A DNA stretch of 64,000 nt, taken from JAXLRU01 sp046330935 (lineage in GTDB: Bacteria > Actinomycetota > Actinomycetes > Actinomycetales > Kineosporiaceae). Position numbers and translations under genes: made by a program. The notes beneath the pieces are model-generated. The model was given only the letters and a program-made list of their open reading frames with translations. It was not told where the DNA came from and did not search any database. How positions within the stretch are numbered: the first letter of the stretch is position 1; every line of letters starts with the position of its first letter. This document shows positions 34,970 through 43,125 of the stretch, in pieces. The stretch covers positions 558,001 to 622,000 of the forward strand of contig JAXLRU010000002.1 in the NCBI GenBank assembly GCA_046330935.1, in the 5' to 3' direction.

Positions 34970-36171
34970 GCGAGGTCTGGGCGGTGCACCGCTCCATCGA
35001 CGAGGTCGACGCGGGCGAGTGGGACGCCGTCGTCCGCGGCGCCGGGGGGTCGGCCTTCCACACCCACGCCTGGCTGCGCGCCTACGAGTACGCGCCGCCC
35101 GCCCCCCTGCACCACGTGCGGCACCTCACGATGCGCCGGGACGGCGAGCTGCGCGTCGTCGCGCCGCTGTACGAGGCGTCCGACGACCCGCACTACACCG
35201 GTTACGGCGCCGACTACGGCTTCGACCACCCGATCCTGTGGACGCGGATGCTCGTGGGCCACTCCTGGTACTCGTACTACAACGGCGTCTGCTCCCTGGA
35301 TCCGGCGCCGGCGATCGCGCCCGGCCTGGTCGAGGCCATGGCCTCAGTGGCCGGCGAGCTGGGCGTGCCGATCTACGGCTTCCCCGGCATCCCGCAGGAC
35401 GACCCGCTCTGTCGCGAGCTGCACGGCCTGGGATTCGGCCACGTCTACACCGAGGCGACGAGCCGGCTCGTGCTGCCCGCGACGTTCGAGGACCACCTCG
35501 GCGCGATGACCTCGAAGAAGCGGCGCGAGTTCCGCCGCCTCGCCCACAAGGCCGAGAAGCTGGGCGCGGTCGTCCGCACCGACCTGCGCGAGGGCGACGT
35601 CGCGGCGTTCGCCCGCCTCGTCGAGGACGTCTGCACCCGCCACGGCTGCCCCACCGTCAACCCGCCGCACAGCCTTGAGAGCGTGTTCGCGCAGCTCGGC
35701 GGCCAGGCGAGGTTCCTGTCGCTGTGGCACGGCGAGACGCTGCTCGGCGGGTTCGTGCTGATGCACGTCGACGACGTGCTCTACGCGTGGATCGCGGGCC
35801 TCGACTACGACCACCACAAGGAGTTCGGCACCTACTACGCCCTCTACTGGCACACCATGGAGTTGGCGTGGCAGCTCGGGGTCCGCCGGCTCGAAATGGG
35901 CCGCAGCATGTACGGGTTCAAGGTGCGCATGGGGCTGCGCACGCAGCCGCTGGTGTCGATGTTCCGCGCCGCGAACGCCGAGGGCGAGGAGCTGCTGCGC
36001 ACGGGGCTCGTCGCGCTCGACGACGCGTGCCGCACGCGCGACCGCATCCTCACCGCCTACCGCGACAACGGCGCCGAGGACCCCGAGGCGTTGCTCGGGC
36101 CGCTGCCGTCGTGGGCGCCCGCCTCGCGCGGCCTGCCCGCGCCGCTGGAGCGGGTGAGCGCCCGTGCCTGA
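34966..36171 (+). CDS. FemAB/GNAT-like aminoacyl or acyl transferase
   Basis: This 401-residue protein resembles GNAT-fold transferases of the FemAB/Acetyltransf_6 group. Two GNAT-like halves are visible, with 'SKKRREFRRLAHKAEKLGAV' near 183-203 and 'FGTYYALYWHTMELAWQLGVRR' (in part) near 290-310. FemX-type members use aminoacyl-tRNA as donor, others use acyl-CoA. The ATG at 34966 overlaps the methyltransferase stop. Its stop lies inside the next gene (8-bp overlap). In this operon it could add an amino acid in a tRNA-dependent step alongside the two ATP-grasp ligases, but that is inference. Confidence 0.75.
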   Translation: MSEVWAVHRSIDEVDAGEWDAVVRGAGGSAFHTHAWLRAYEYAPPAPLHHVRHLTMRRDGELRVVAPLYEASDDPHYTGYGADYGFDHPILWTRMLVGHSWYSYYNGVCSLDPAPAIAPGLVEAMASVAGELGVPIYGFPGIPQDDPLCRELHGLGFGHVYTEATSRLVLPATFEDHLGAMTSKKRREFRRLAHKAEKLGAVVRTDLREGDVAAFARLVEDVCTRHGCPTVNPPHSLESVFAQLGGQARFLSLWHGETLLGGFVLMHVDDVLYAWIAGLDYDHHKEFGTYYALYWHTMELAWQLGVRRLEMGRSMYGFKVRMGLRTQPLVSMFRAANAEGEELLRTGLVALDDACRTRDRILTAYRDNGAEDPEALLGPLPSWAPASRGLPAPLERVSARA

Positions 36172-37414
36172 GGCGCCCGTGCTGCTCGTCGGGTTCAGCG
36201 GGCTGCTCTGCCACGCGCTGTCGCCCACCCTCGCGCCGCGCTCGATCGTCGTCGTCGAGGACCCCGCCGTGATCAAGAAGCGGGACCTGGAGGACCTGCC
36301 CGCGCAGGTGCCGCTCGTCGCCGCGCTCGTGCCCGTGGCCTACCAGGAGCTGGACGCCGAGGGCGTGGCCGACGCCGTCCTCGCGGCGCTGCGCTCGGCG
36401 GGCGTGGGGCCGGTCGGGTGCGTGTTGCCGGGCATCGAGTACGCCGTGCCCGCCGCCGCCGCGGTCGCCGAGCGGCTGGGGCTGCCCGGGGCTGGGGTGG
36501 CCGCCACCGACGGGCTGTCGAGCAAGCTGCGGCTGCGCGAGCTCACCACGGCCGCCGGGATGGCCGGGCCTGCGTTCGCCGAGCTGCACTCCGAGTCCGA
36601 CGCCGCCGCCTTCGCCGCGCGGGTCGGGCCCTCCGTCGTGAAGCCCGCGTCCCGGCAGGCGAGCATCGGCGTCCACCTCGTGGACACCCCGGCCGAGGCC
36701 GCCGCCGCGTGGCGGTCGCTGGCCGAGCTGCCCGACGAGGACGTCTTCAACGACTCGTCCCTGCGCCGCAGCGTGCTCGCCGAGGCGCGCCTGACCGGCC
36801 CCGAGCTGTCGACCGAGGCGCTCGTCGACGCCGGCGAGATCGTGTTCCTCAACGTCACCGCCAAGCAGGTGGCCGGCGGGGCGTGGCCCGTGGAGCTGGG
36901 GCACGTCGTCCCCGCCCCCCTGGGTGGGGCCGAGCAGGCCGCGTTCGCCACCGCCGTCGCCGCGCTCGTGCGGGCCCTCGGCTTCGGCACGGGCGTGCTG
37001 CACGCCGAGTGGATCGTGACCAGCGACGGGCCCGTGCTCGTGGAGTGCGCCGGGCGGATCCCGGGCGACCACATCCTCACCCTGGTCCAGCACGCCTGGG
37101 GGTTCGACCCCTACGCCGCGTACCTGCAGCTCATGCGGGGGTCGCGGCCGGCGCTGCCGGAGCGGGCGGGGCAGGTGGCCGCGATTCGGTTCGTCACCGC
37201 CGAGCCGGGCACCGTCGTGGAGGTCGTCGAGGACCTCCCGTCGTCACCGGGCGTCGTCGACGTGCACGTGGACGCCGAGGTCGGCACCGTCGTCGGGCCG
37301 CTGCGCTCCTCGTGGGACCGACTCGGGTACGCCATCGCCACCGGCCCCGACGCCGCGACCGCCCAGGTCCGCGCCGCCGACGCCGCCGAACGGCTGCGGC
37401 CCCGGACGGCGTGA
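36164..37414 (+). CDS. ATP-grasp amino-acid/peptide ligase 2 of the natural-product operon
   Basis: This is a 416-residue ATP-grasp ligase, distinct from the first. The ATP loop is 'SVVKPASRQASIGVHLV', the hinge 'SVLAEARLTGPELSTEALV', and the metal-binding end 'GPVLVECAGRIPGDHI'. The C-terminal region 'PGVVDVHVDAEVGTVVG' is typical of carboxylate-amine ligases. The GTG start at 36164 overlaps the transferase gene by 8 bp, and its stop overlaps the exporter GTG as GTGA. Dual ATP-grasp enzymes in one short operon point to a dipeptide- or tripeptide-like product. Confidence 0.84.
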   Translation: MPEAPVLLVGFSGLLCHALSPTLAPRSIVVVEDPAVIKKRDLEDLPAQVPLVAALVPVAYQELDAEGVADAVLAALRSAGVGPVGCVLPGIEYAVPAAAAVAERLGLPGAGVAATDGLSSKLRLRELTTAAGMAGPAFAELHSESDAAAFAARVGPSVVKPASRQASIGVHLVDTPAEAAAAWRSLAELPDEDVFNDSSLRRSVLAEARLTGPELSTEALVDAGEIVFLNVTAKQVAGGAWPVELGHVVPAPLGGAEQAAFATAVAALVRALGFGTGVLHAEWIVTSDGPVLVECAGRIPGDHILTLVQHAWGFDPYAAYLQLMRGSRPALPERAGQVAAIRFVTAEPGTVVEVVEDLPSSPGVVDVHVDAEVGTVVGPLRSSWDRLGYAIATGPDAATAQVRAADAAERLRPRTA

Positions 37415-38817
37415 GCCGCCGTCCCCCGGTCCCCGCCGGGGCGAGCCGCGTCGCCCGGGCGCGCGCCCGGCTCGTCCACCTGCGCCTGGCCCTGCTGTGC
37501 GGGGTGGTGCTCGGCGTGGTCTTCGGCACGATCGAGGGCTACTCGATCTTCTACATCGCGTTCGTGCCCGACATCGGCGCCACCCACGGGCAGGCGTCGG
37601 CGATGTTCGCGGCGTCCCTGTGGGTGTCGAACCTGCTCGCGCCGGCGCTCGGCGACCGGATCGACGGCTGGGGAGCACGCCGCGTCATGATCGGCGCCGG
37701 CGCCGCCTACGCGCTGGGGCTGGCCGCCGCCTCGCCCGCGTCGTCGCTGTGGTGGCTCGCCGTCGTCTACCTGGGCGTCCTCGGGCCGGCGAGCTGTGCG
37801 CTCGTCCTCGGCTGCCAGGTGTACCTCAACGCCGCCTACACCGCCGACCGCGGCACCGCCGTCGGCGTCGCCTACAGCTTCATCGGGCTCGGCAACTTCG
37901 TGATCTTCCCGCTGCTCGGGGCGGTGGTGTCCGGGGCCAGCTGGCGGACGGCGTACCTGGTCGCCGGGGCGATCGCCGCCGCGCTGGTGCTGGTGCTGTG
38001 GGTCGCGGCGCCGCGCGCGCTCAGCGCGGACTCGTCCCGACCTGCCGAACCCGTCGTCGAGGCGTCGGTGGGGCAGGGCGACACCCCGGCTCGGGCGCCC
38101 CGGCACCGCGCGGGACCCCCCACGGACGCGCCGACCGACGCCGAGCCCGACCCGCCGCCGGTGCGCTGGAGCAGCCTGCTCGTGCCCCGCACCGGGCTGC
38201 TGCTGCTCGCAGGCATCGCCGCCGGGGCGATCGACTTCGCGCTGTTCCAGCACCTCGTGCCGTCCCTGGTGAACCGGGGCATGGACGTCTCGGCGGCGGC
38301 GAACGTGCTGGCCGTGACGTCGCTGGGCTACTTCGGCGGGCAGCTCGCCGGCGGCTGGGCGTCGGACAGGGCCGGGCGCGAGGTGGTCGCCGTCGGGGCC
38401 GCGGCGCTGGCCGCCACCGGGTACGTGCTGCTGGTGCTGTCGCCGGGCAGCTCCCCCGGCTCGCCCGGGTGGGCGGTGCTCGCCGCCGGCCCGCTCGGCG
38501 GGGCCGCCATCGGCGCGCTGATCGGCTCGCGCACCGCCACGACCGGCGACCTGTTCCAGGGGCCCGCCCTGGCCCGGGTCAGCGGCACCGTCCAGACCGC
38601 GACAGCCGTCGGGGCCGCTGCCGCCACGTGGTTCGGCGGCTTCAGCCTCGACCATTTCGGCGGGCAGAAGCCCCTGTTCGCCGCGACCGCCGTGGCGTGC
38701 CTCGTGTTCGCCCTGGCGATCGTGGCCGCCGCGCCCCGCCGCGGCGTCGTGGCCTTGCGGGGAGTGGCCCCCGCAGTACCCGCCGAGCAAGTGAGGGTGC
38801 CCCGGCACCGGCTCTGA
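37411..38817 (+). CDS. MFS transporter, probable exporter of the operon product
   Basis: This 468-residue major facilitator protein has about 12 membrane helices and a central cytoplasmic loop of about 55 residues rich in Pro/Ala/Asp (near 205-255). MFS signature-like turns are seen ('LGDRIDGWGARRVMIG', 'WASDRAGREVV'). It uses GTG 37411, overlapping the ligase stop as GTGA. As the last gene before a strong hairpin it most likely exports the pathway product and gives self-resistance, as BesE-type transporters are thought to do in the BesD pathway. Uptake is the alternative. Confidence 0.84.
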   Translation: MSRRPPVPAGASRVARARARLVHLRLALLCGVVLGVVFGTIEGYSIFYIAFVPDIGATHGQASAMFAASLWVSNLLAPALGDRIDGWGARRVMIGAGAAYALGLAAASPASSLWWLAVVYLGVLGPASCALVLGCQVYLNAAYTADRGTAVGVAYSFIGLGNFVIFPLLGAVVSGASWRTAYLVAGAIAAALVLVLWVAAPRALSADSSRPAEPVVEASVGQGDTPARAPRHRAGPPTDAPTDAEPDPPPVRWSSLLVPRTGLLLLAGIAAGAIDFALFQHLVPSLVNRGMDVSAAANVLAVTSLGYFGGQLAGGWASDRAGREVVAVGAAALAATGYVLLVLSPGSSPGSPGWAVLAAGPLGGAAIGALIGSRTATTGDLFQGPALARVSGTVQTATAVGAAAATWFGGFSLDHFGGQKPLFAATAVACLVFALAIVAAAPRRGVVALRGVAPAVPAEQVRVPRHRL

Positions 38818-38834
38818 GCCTCGTCCCCCCATCG

Positions 38835-38883
38835 GAGCTGGGTGGTTTCGTCGCGGAATAGCCGCGACGAAACCACCCAGCTC
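38835..38883. terminator. Perfect 22-bp-arm hairpin between two convergent operons
   Basis: Arms at 38835-38856 and 38862-38883 are perfectly complementary over 22 bp, with a 5-base loop AATAG. It lies 17 bp after the MFS stop and 34 bp before the stop of the convergent gene at 38918. There is no T-run, but the stem is the longest perfect one I found in the window. It should end transcription from both directions. Confidence 0.85.
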
Positions 38884-38917
38884 GACGGCGGCGGCGTGAG
38901 GAGGAGGCCGGCCAGGC

Positions 38918-39187
38918 TCAGCGCAGCGCCGTGACGGCCTGCCACACCAGCGCGCCGAGCGCGGCGGCGAGGATCAGCCCGAGGTAGCCGAGGACGAGCC
39001 GGGTGTCGCGCAGGACGCACTTGCTGCGCTTCAGCCCCGCCCGGCGCGCCCGGGCGTACCCGGTCAGGCCCAGCGCGGCGAAGAACGCCACCGCGAGCGG
39101 CCCGATCACCCAGGCCAGCAGCGCGACCGTCGCGTAGACGCACAGCCGCAGCGGGTCGTAGGTGCCCGGCTGGGGCTCGCCGCTCAC
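38918..39187 (-). CDS. Small two-span membrane protein at the end of the radical SAM operon
   Basis: This is a predicted 89-residue protein starting at GTG 39187 (SGEPQPGTYDPLRL), which overlaps the radical SAM stop as GTGA. Two hydrophobic segments are visible, at about 18-42 ('VALLAWVIGPLAVAFFAALGL') and 66-86 ('VLGYLGLILAAALGALVW'), with a basic loop between them ('ARARRAGLKRSKCVLRDTR'). It could be a DUF-type membrane protein or a scaffold for the radical SAM enzyme. No family is recognised. Translational coupling to the enzyme is the main reason to think they act together. Confidence 0.65.
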   Translation of the reverse strand: MSGEPQPGTYDPLRLCVYATVALLAWVIGPLAVAFFAALGLTGYARARRAGLKRSKCVLRDTRLVLGYLGLILAAALGALVWQAVTALR

Positions 39188-40821
39188 GCCGACCCCGCCA
39201 ATGCGCCGCCCGCCTGCACCTGCACCTGCACCTGCAGCCTCGTCCGCGCGCCCGCGGCGACGGCGGTCGACAGGCGCCGCCGCGACAGCGCCGGCCAGGC
39301 CTGGACGGCGCAGAACGGGGCGCACTGGTCGACGTCGCGACCCTCGCCGGGCCCGTCCCCGCGGCTCGCGACGTGCACGCAGCACTGGGTGAGCCGCTCC
39401 TCGATCATCGTGTGCACGTCCATGAACGGCTTCACGGTGACCCGCACGACACGTTCGCCGAGCATCCGCCGCAGCGCCGCGTGCCGCCCGGGCAGCATCG
39501 ACGACGCGAGCTTGGTCAGCGTCGCGATGCCCAGGTCGCAGTTCTCGCAGACGTCCTTCCACAGCTGCCCGACGTCGGGATGGGACAGGCTGGACTGCTC
39601 CGAGAGCAGCCCGAGCAGCGACTCCTTGACCGCGGCGCGCAGCCGGCGGGGCACGGCGTCGTCCGCGATCCGGTTGGCCACCAGGCCGAGCTGCTCGCGC
39701 AGCCGGTCGGGGCCGATCAGCGACACCAGCGACCGCCACGCCCCCGCGTCGTCGCGGATCAGGTAGCCCACGCTGCAACAGTGCGGGTGCGAGCACGGCA
39801 GCGCGGTGAGGTCGCGCCACGTGACCTCGCCGCCGGTCTGCTCGCCGAGGCGGGCCAGGACGCCGGTGTGGGTGAGACGCCGCAGCGGGTCGATCGGCGT
39901 CGAGCGGCCCGACCCGAACACCGGCTGGATCGACACCCCGCCCACGTAGGGGGTGTCCAGCGCCACCCGCAGGACGTCGCCGATCTCGCCGTCGTTGACG
40001 TCGAGCGCCACTGTCATCGTCAGGGTCGTGAAGATCCCGTGGGCGGACAGGCGCCGCAGTGCTTCCACCTTGTGCGCGCGCAGGTCGCCGCCGCGGTGGT
40101 GGACGTAGGCCGCGGCCGAGGAGCCGTCCCACTGCAGGTAGACCTCGACGCGTTCGCGGTGCCGGGTCAGCGCCGCCAGCAGGGCGTCGTCCCGCGCCAG
40201 CGTCAGGCCGTTGGTGTTGACGAGGATGCGCACGACGGGGCGCGCGACCAGCTCGTCGAGCAGCCTCGGCAGCTCGGGGTGGAGGGTCGGCTCGCCGCCG
40301 CTGAGCATGACGACGTCGAGGCGGCCGTTCTCGCGGGACAGCCGCGTGTCGACGGCGGCGAGGACGTCCTCCACCGGCACCGCACCCAGGCGTTCGGGGG
40401 ACGGTGGCGGGGCGGAGTCGGCGAAGCAGGTCGGACAGCGCAGGTTGCAGCCCTCGACGACGTCGGCGAGCAGGATGCACGTGTGCTGGGTCTGCATCTC
40501 GCCGAGCCCGCGCAGGTACGCCGAGGGCACCGGGTCATAGTTGCCGGGGCTGTCCGGGGTGTGCGCCTTGGTGGCCGCCGTCCACCGCTCCAGCCACTCC
40601 AGGATCTCGGGGTGCTCGTCGTAGAGAGTGCGCTGCAGCCCGTGCTCGGGGCAGCCGCGTTCCAGCCACACCTGACCGTCGCGTTCGGCGAGCCGGCCGC
40701 TGAGCCGGCGGACGCCGTCCAGCGGCGCCTCGGGGTCGGCCGCGTGGCAGGCCGGGCAGAACGCGACGACGTAGCGGAGCAGCCTGTCCCCCCGCAGCGG
40801 CATCCCCGGGCCTGGCCTCAC
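39184..40821 (-). CDS. Radical SAM enzyme of the MJ0619/Tes (tetraether synthase)-like type
   Basis: This 545-residue radical SAM protein has the cluster motif C125xxxC129xxC132 (CNLRCPTC), preceded by an N-terminal zinc or rubredoxin-like set (C22/C25 and C57 in 'RGCPEHG'). It also has a C-terminal Cys-rich region ('CCVHVAS' and 'FCAVQAW'), further Cys in 'CSHPHCC' and 'CENCDLG', and 'MLSGGEPTLHPEL' as the SAM-contact region. This pattern recalls MJ0619 and the archaeal tetraether lipid synthase Tes, which join lipid tails. GTG 40821 overlaps the upstream stop; ATG 40803 is an alternative start. Lipid as substrate is inference, strengthened by the Lgt-like neighbour. Confidence 0.78.
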   Translation of the reverse strand: MRPGPGMPLRGDRLLRYVVAFCPACHAADPEAPLDGVRRLSGRLAERDGQVWLERGCPEHGLQRTLYDEHPEILEWLERWTAATKAHTPDSPGNYDPVPSAYLRGLGEMQTQHTCILLADVVEGCNLRCPTCFADSAPPPSPERLGAVPVEDVLAAVDTRLSRENGRLDVVMLSGGEPTLHPELPRLLDELVARPVVRILVNTNGLTLARDDALLAALTRHRERVEVYLQWDGSSAAAYVHHRGGDLRAHKVEALRRLSAHGIFTTLTMTVALDVNDGEIGDVLRVALDTPYVGGVSIQPVFGSGRSTPIDPLRRLTHTGVLARLGEQTGGEVTWRDLTALPCSHPHCCSVGYLIRDDAGAWRSLVSLIGPDRLREQLGLVANRIADDAVPRRLRAAVKESLLGLLSEQSSLSHPDVGQLWKDVCENCDLGIATLTKLASSMLPGRHAALRRMLGERVVRVTVKPFMDVHTMIEERLTQCCVHVASRGDGPGEGRDVDQCAPFCAVQAWPALSRRRLSTAVAAGARTRLQVQVQVQAGGALAGSA

Positions 40822-41222
40822 AGGTTGCTCAGCAGGCTGATGCAGATGCCGCCGCCGACGATCGCGACGATCGAGTCGCTGATCAGGACGCCGAGCGCCA
40901 GGCCGCGCACCACCGGGCTGCGGCCCCGGAAGGCCAGGACACCCGCGCCGACGAGCGGCAGCAGCATGCAGGCGACGAAGGCCGTGATGGGCACGGCCTG
41001 CTCCAGGCCCAGGGCCTCGGAGATGGTCGCCGCGGCGGCGACGCCCGCGACGGCGCTGCCGAACGCCAGCCCCACGCCGAGCACGAGGCCGCCGATGAGG
41101 GACGCGACGTCGAACCGGGGCGGCGGCGTCCCGGCGGGGCCCTGCCCCTGAGGGCCGGACGGCGTTGCGGGCGGCGGGCCGGGCGGGCCCGGGGGCGGGC
41201 CGGGCGGCGGCGGGGCGCTCAC
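40818..41222 (-). CDS. Proline-rich small membrane protein
   Basis: This is a predicted 134-residue protein. Residues 2-38 are almost only Pro/Gly. Three hydrophobic segments follow ('SLIGGLVLGVGLAFGSAVAG', 'ITAFVACMLLPLVGAGVLAF', 'LALGVLISDSIVAIVGGG'). I chose GTG 41222 because GGGAGG lies 6-7 bases upstream. A longer reading would run into the Lgt-like gene with low-complexity sequence. It starts 4 bp after the Lgt-like stop, and its stop overlaps the radical SAM start. Similar proline-rich leaders occur in actinobacterial membrane scaffolds. No precise function can be given. Confidence 0.65.
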   Translation of the reverse strand: MSAPPPPGPPPGPPGPPPATPSGPQGQGPAGTPPPRFDVASLIGGLVLGVGLAFGSAVAGVAAAATISEALGLEQAVPITAFVACMLLPLVGAGVLAFRGRSPVVRGLALGVLISDSIVAIVGGGICISLLSNL

Positions 41223-41226
41223 GGGG

Positions 41227-42087
41227 CTACCTCCCGGCGGCGACGGTGGGGCCCGCGCCCTCACGCGACGCGGCGGCCCGGAGCCGGACGGCTCCGAGGA
41301 CGATCCTGCCCGAACCGACCACCAGGACGACGGCACCCAGGTACAGCTGGGCGCGTGTCAGGCCCCAGGCGAGGACGTCGACGTCGCGGGTGAACTCGAC
41401 GCCGAACCGGAACGCGGCGTAGCAGGCCAGGTAGGCGGTGAGGGTGATCCCGTCCGGCAGGTGCACCCGTCCTCGGCGCCGGGCGGGCACGAGGGCGGCG
41501 AGAACCGCGAACGCGACGGCGTGGAAGGCGATCTCGTAGGCGAACGACGGGTGCAGGCCCACCCCGACCGCACACGAGCGGCAGGCAGGGATCGCCGCCA
41601 CCTGCGCGGCGTCCAGGTGCACCGCCCACGGCAGGGACGTCGTGCGGCCGGGCGGCTCGGTGAGCAGGCACCCGATCCGGCCGACGGCCATGCCGGCGGC
41701 GACGGCGGGGGCGAACAGGTCGCCGGTGCGCTCGCGCATGCCGACGAGGCGCTTGCCGAGGAGGACGCCCAGGTAGGCGAGGGTCAGGCCGCCGAGGACG
41801 CTCTTGGACCCGTCCTGCCAGAACGTCAGGGGGTCCACGCCCGTGTCGGAGTGCGGGGTGGTGAGGGCCGCGGTCACGGTGGACAGCCGCATGCCCAGGG
41901 CGCCGCCGGCCAGGCCGAGCGCGACGACGAGCAGCAGGTCCTGACGCCGCGCGGCGGCCGTGAACGGGTGACCACCGAGCCGCACCGCCACGCCGAGCAC
42001 TGCGAGCGCCACGGCCACGCCGAGCCCGACGAACACCTGGTGGCTGCCGAGCTCCAGGCCGCCGGGCAGCGTCAGCGTGGGGTGCAC
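41227..42087 (-). CDS. Degenerate prolipoprotein diacylglyceryl transferase (Lgt) homologue
   Basis: This 286-residue protein has about seven membrane helices and the Lgt layout. 'AVGRIGCLLTEPPGRTTSLPW' (in part) stands where true Lgt has GRIGNFxNxExxGxPT, 'LHPSFAYEI' corresponds to HPxxLYE, and 'FRFGVEFTRD' matches the C-terminal RFxxEFxR motif. Two residues needed in Lgt appear to be missing: the HGG histidine region reads 'VLGGLTLAYLG', and the GRIGN asparagine is Cys. A repurposed phospholipid-handling role is therefore more likely than lipoprotein maturation. GTG 42087 is the chosen start; its GGAGG abuts the codon, so the exact start is uncertain. Confidence 0.72.
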   Translation of the reverse strand: MHPTLTLPGGLELGSHQVFVGLGVAVALAVLGVAVRLGGHPFTAAARRQDLLLVVALGLAGGALGMRLSTVTAALTTPHSDTGVDPLTFWQDGSKSVLGGLTLAYLGVLLGKRLVGMRERTGDLFAPAVAAGMAVGRIGCLLTEPPGRTTSLPWAVHLDAAQVAAIPACRSCAVGVGLHPSFAYEIAFHAVAFAVLAALVPARRRGRVHLPDGITLTAYLACYAAFRFGVEFTRDVDVLAWGLTRAQLYLGAVVLVVGSGRIVLGAVRLRAAASREGAGPTVAAGR

Positions 42088-42130
42088 CCTCCGAACGTAG
42101 CCGGGTCCGGTGCTCGGGCGGGGGCGGCGC

Positions 42131-42907
42131 TCAGAGGCGCCGGTCGCGCAGCACCGGGAACTCCTGCCGGTACCGGGCGGTCTCGGCGGGGTCGACCTCG
42201 GCGACCAGCACCTCCTCGGCGTCCCCGGCCTCGGCGAGCACCCGCCCGTCCGCCGCCACGACCTGGCTGCGCCCGCCCATCGGCGTCCGCGCGTGCGTCC
42301 CGGCCGTGTTCGCGAGGATCGCCGCGCACTGGTTCTCGACGGCGCGGGCCCGGCCCAGCAGCGTCCAGTGGTCGACGCGGGCGGCGGGCCAGGCCGCGGG
42401 GGCGACGAGCGTGTCGGCGCCGGCGTCGAGCAGGCGGCGGAACAGCTCGGGGAAGCGCAGGTCGTAGCAGGTGGCCAGGCCGAGCGTGACGCCCAGGGCG
42501 GGCAGCGGTGCGACGACGACGTCCGAGCCCGCGCTCATGATCAGCGGCTCGCCCGCGTCGAAGCCGAAGCGGTGGATCTTGCGGTAGGTGGCGGCGACCG
42601 TGCCGTCGGGGGCGAGCAGGACGGACGTGTTGAACAGGTCGTCCCCGGCGCGCTCGACGATCGACCCGGCGTGCACCGTGGCCCCGAGGTCGCGCGCGGC
42701 GGCGGCGATCGACGTCACGGTGGGCCCGTCGACCGGCTCGGCGCGCTCCGCCCAGTGCCGCGACGCGAACCCCCCGTGCGCCCACAGCTCGGGCAGGACG
42801 ACGAGGTCCGCGCCTCGCTGCCCGCGCACCAGCGCCGCGACCCGATCGACCCGCTCCGCGACAGGCTCGGTGTCGTCGTAGGCGAGTTGGACCACGTGGA
42901 CGCGCAT
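42131..42907 (-). CDS. Nitrilase-superfamily carbon-nitrogen hydrolase (omega-amidase-like)
   Basis: This 258-residue soluble amidase has the complete Glu-Lys-Cys triad: E in 'VVLPELWAHGG', K in 'TYRKIHRFGF', C in 'GLATCYDLRFPEL'. Size and motifs fit the omega-amidase/Nit2-like branch that hydrolyses small amides. I start it at ATG 42907 (MRVHVVQLAYDD), where family similarity begins. It lies 43 bp upstream of the Lgt-like gene and 20 bp downstream of a small membrane-protein gene, so it may be in the radical SAM operon. Otherwise it may be a metabolic bystander. Confidence 0.87.
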   Translation of the reverse strand: MRVHVVQLAYDDTEPVAERVDRVAALVRGQRGADLVVLPELWAHGGFASRHWAERAEPVDGPTVTSIAAAARDLGATVHAGSIVERAGDDLFNTSVLLAPDGTVAATYRKIHRFGFDAGEPLIMSAGSDVVVAPLPALGVTLGLATCYDLRFPELFRRLLDAGADTLVAPAAWPAARVDHWTLLGRARAVENQCAAILANTAGTHARTPMGGRSQVVAADGRVLAEAGDAEEVLVAEVDPAETARYRQEFPVLRDRRL

Positions 42908-42927
42908 GACCGGCAGCTTGCCACCCG

Positions 42928-43107
42928 TCAGCCGGGGCGGCGGCGGAGCAGGCGCGCGGCGACGACGGCCCCGAGGAGCGCGCCTGCCGCCATCGCACCC
43001 ACCGCGCGTCCCGACGGCGGCCCTGGACGACCTCTGCCTCCGGTGTCCCACTCGGGCAGCGGGAGGGGCGGACCCGCGGCGACGGCGGCGAGGTACGCCT
43101 CATCCAT
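42928..43107 (-). CDS. Predicted 59-residue single-span membrane protein
   Basis: A 59-residue frame begins MDEAYLAAVAAGPPLPLPEW and ends with a hydrophobic span followed by Arg residues ('GALLGAVVAARLLRRRPG'), an N-out or N-in single-anchor pattern. It starts immediately after the repeat array and stops 20 bp before the amidase ATG. A weak GTGAGG site precedes the ATG. It may be the first gene of the 43107-38918 operon. Support is the amphipathic plan and tight spacing only; no homologue is known to me. Confidence 0.45.
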   Translation of the reverse strand: MDEAYLAAVAAGPPLPLPEWDTGGRGRPGPPSGRAVGAMAAGALLGAVVAARLLRRRPG

Positions 43108-43125
43108 GACGCCTCACTCGCCGGG

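Noticed and set aside
39184..41222. RiPP pathway (radical SAM plus small peptide)
   Set aside because: The adjacent small proteins are multi-span or proline-rich membrane proteins, no RRE or leader/core peptide is evident, and the radical SAM layout fits the MJ0619/Tes group better.
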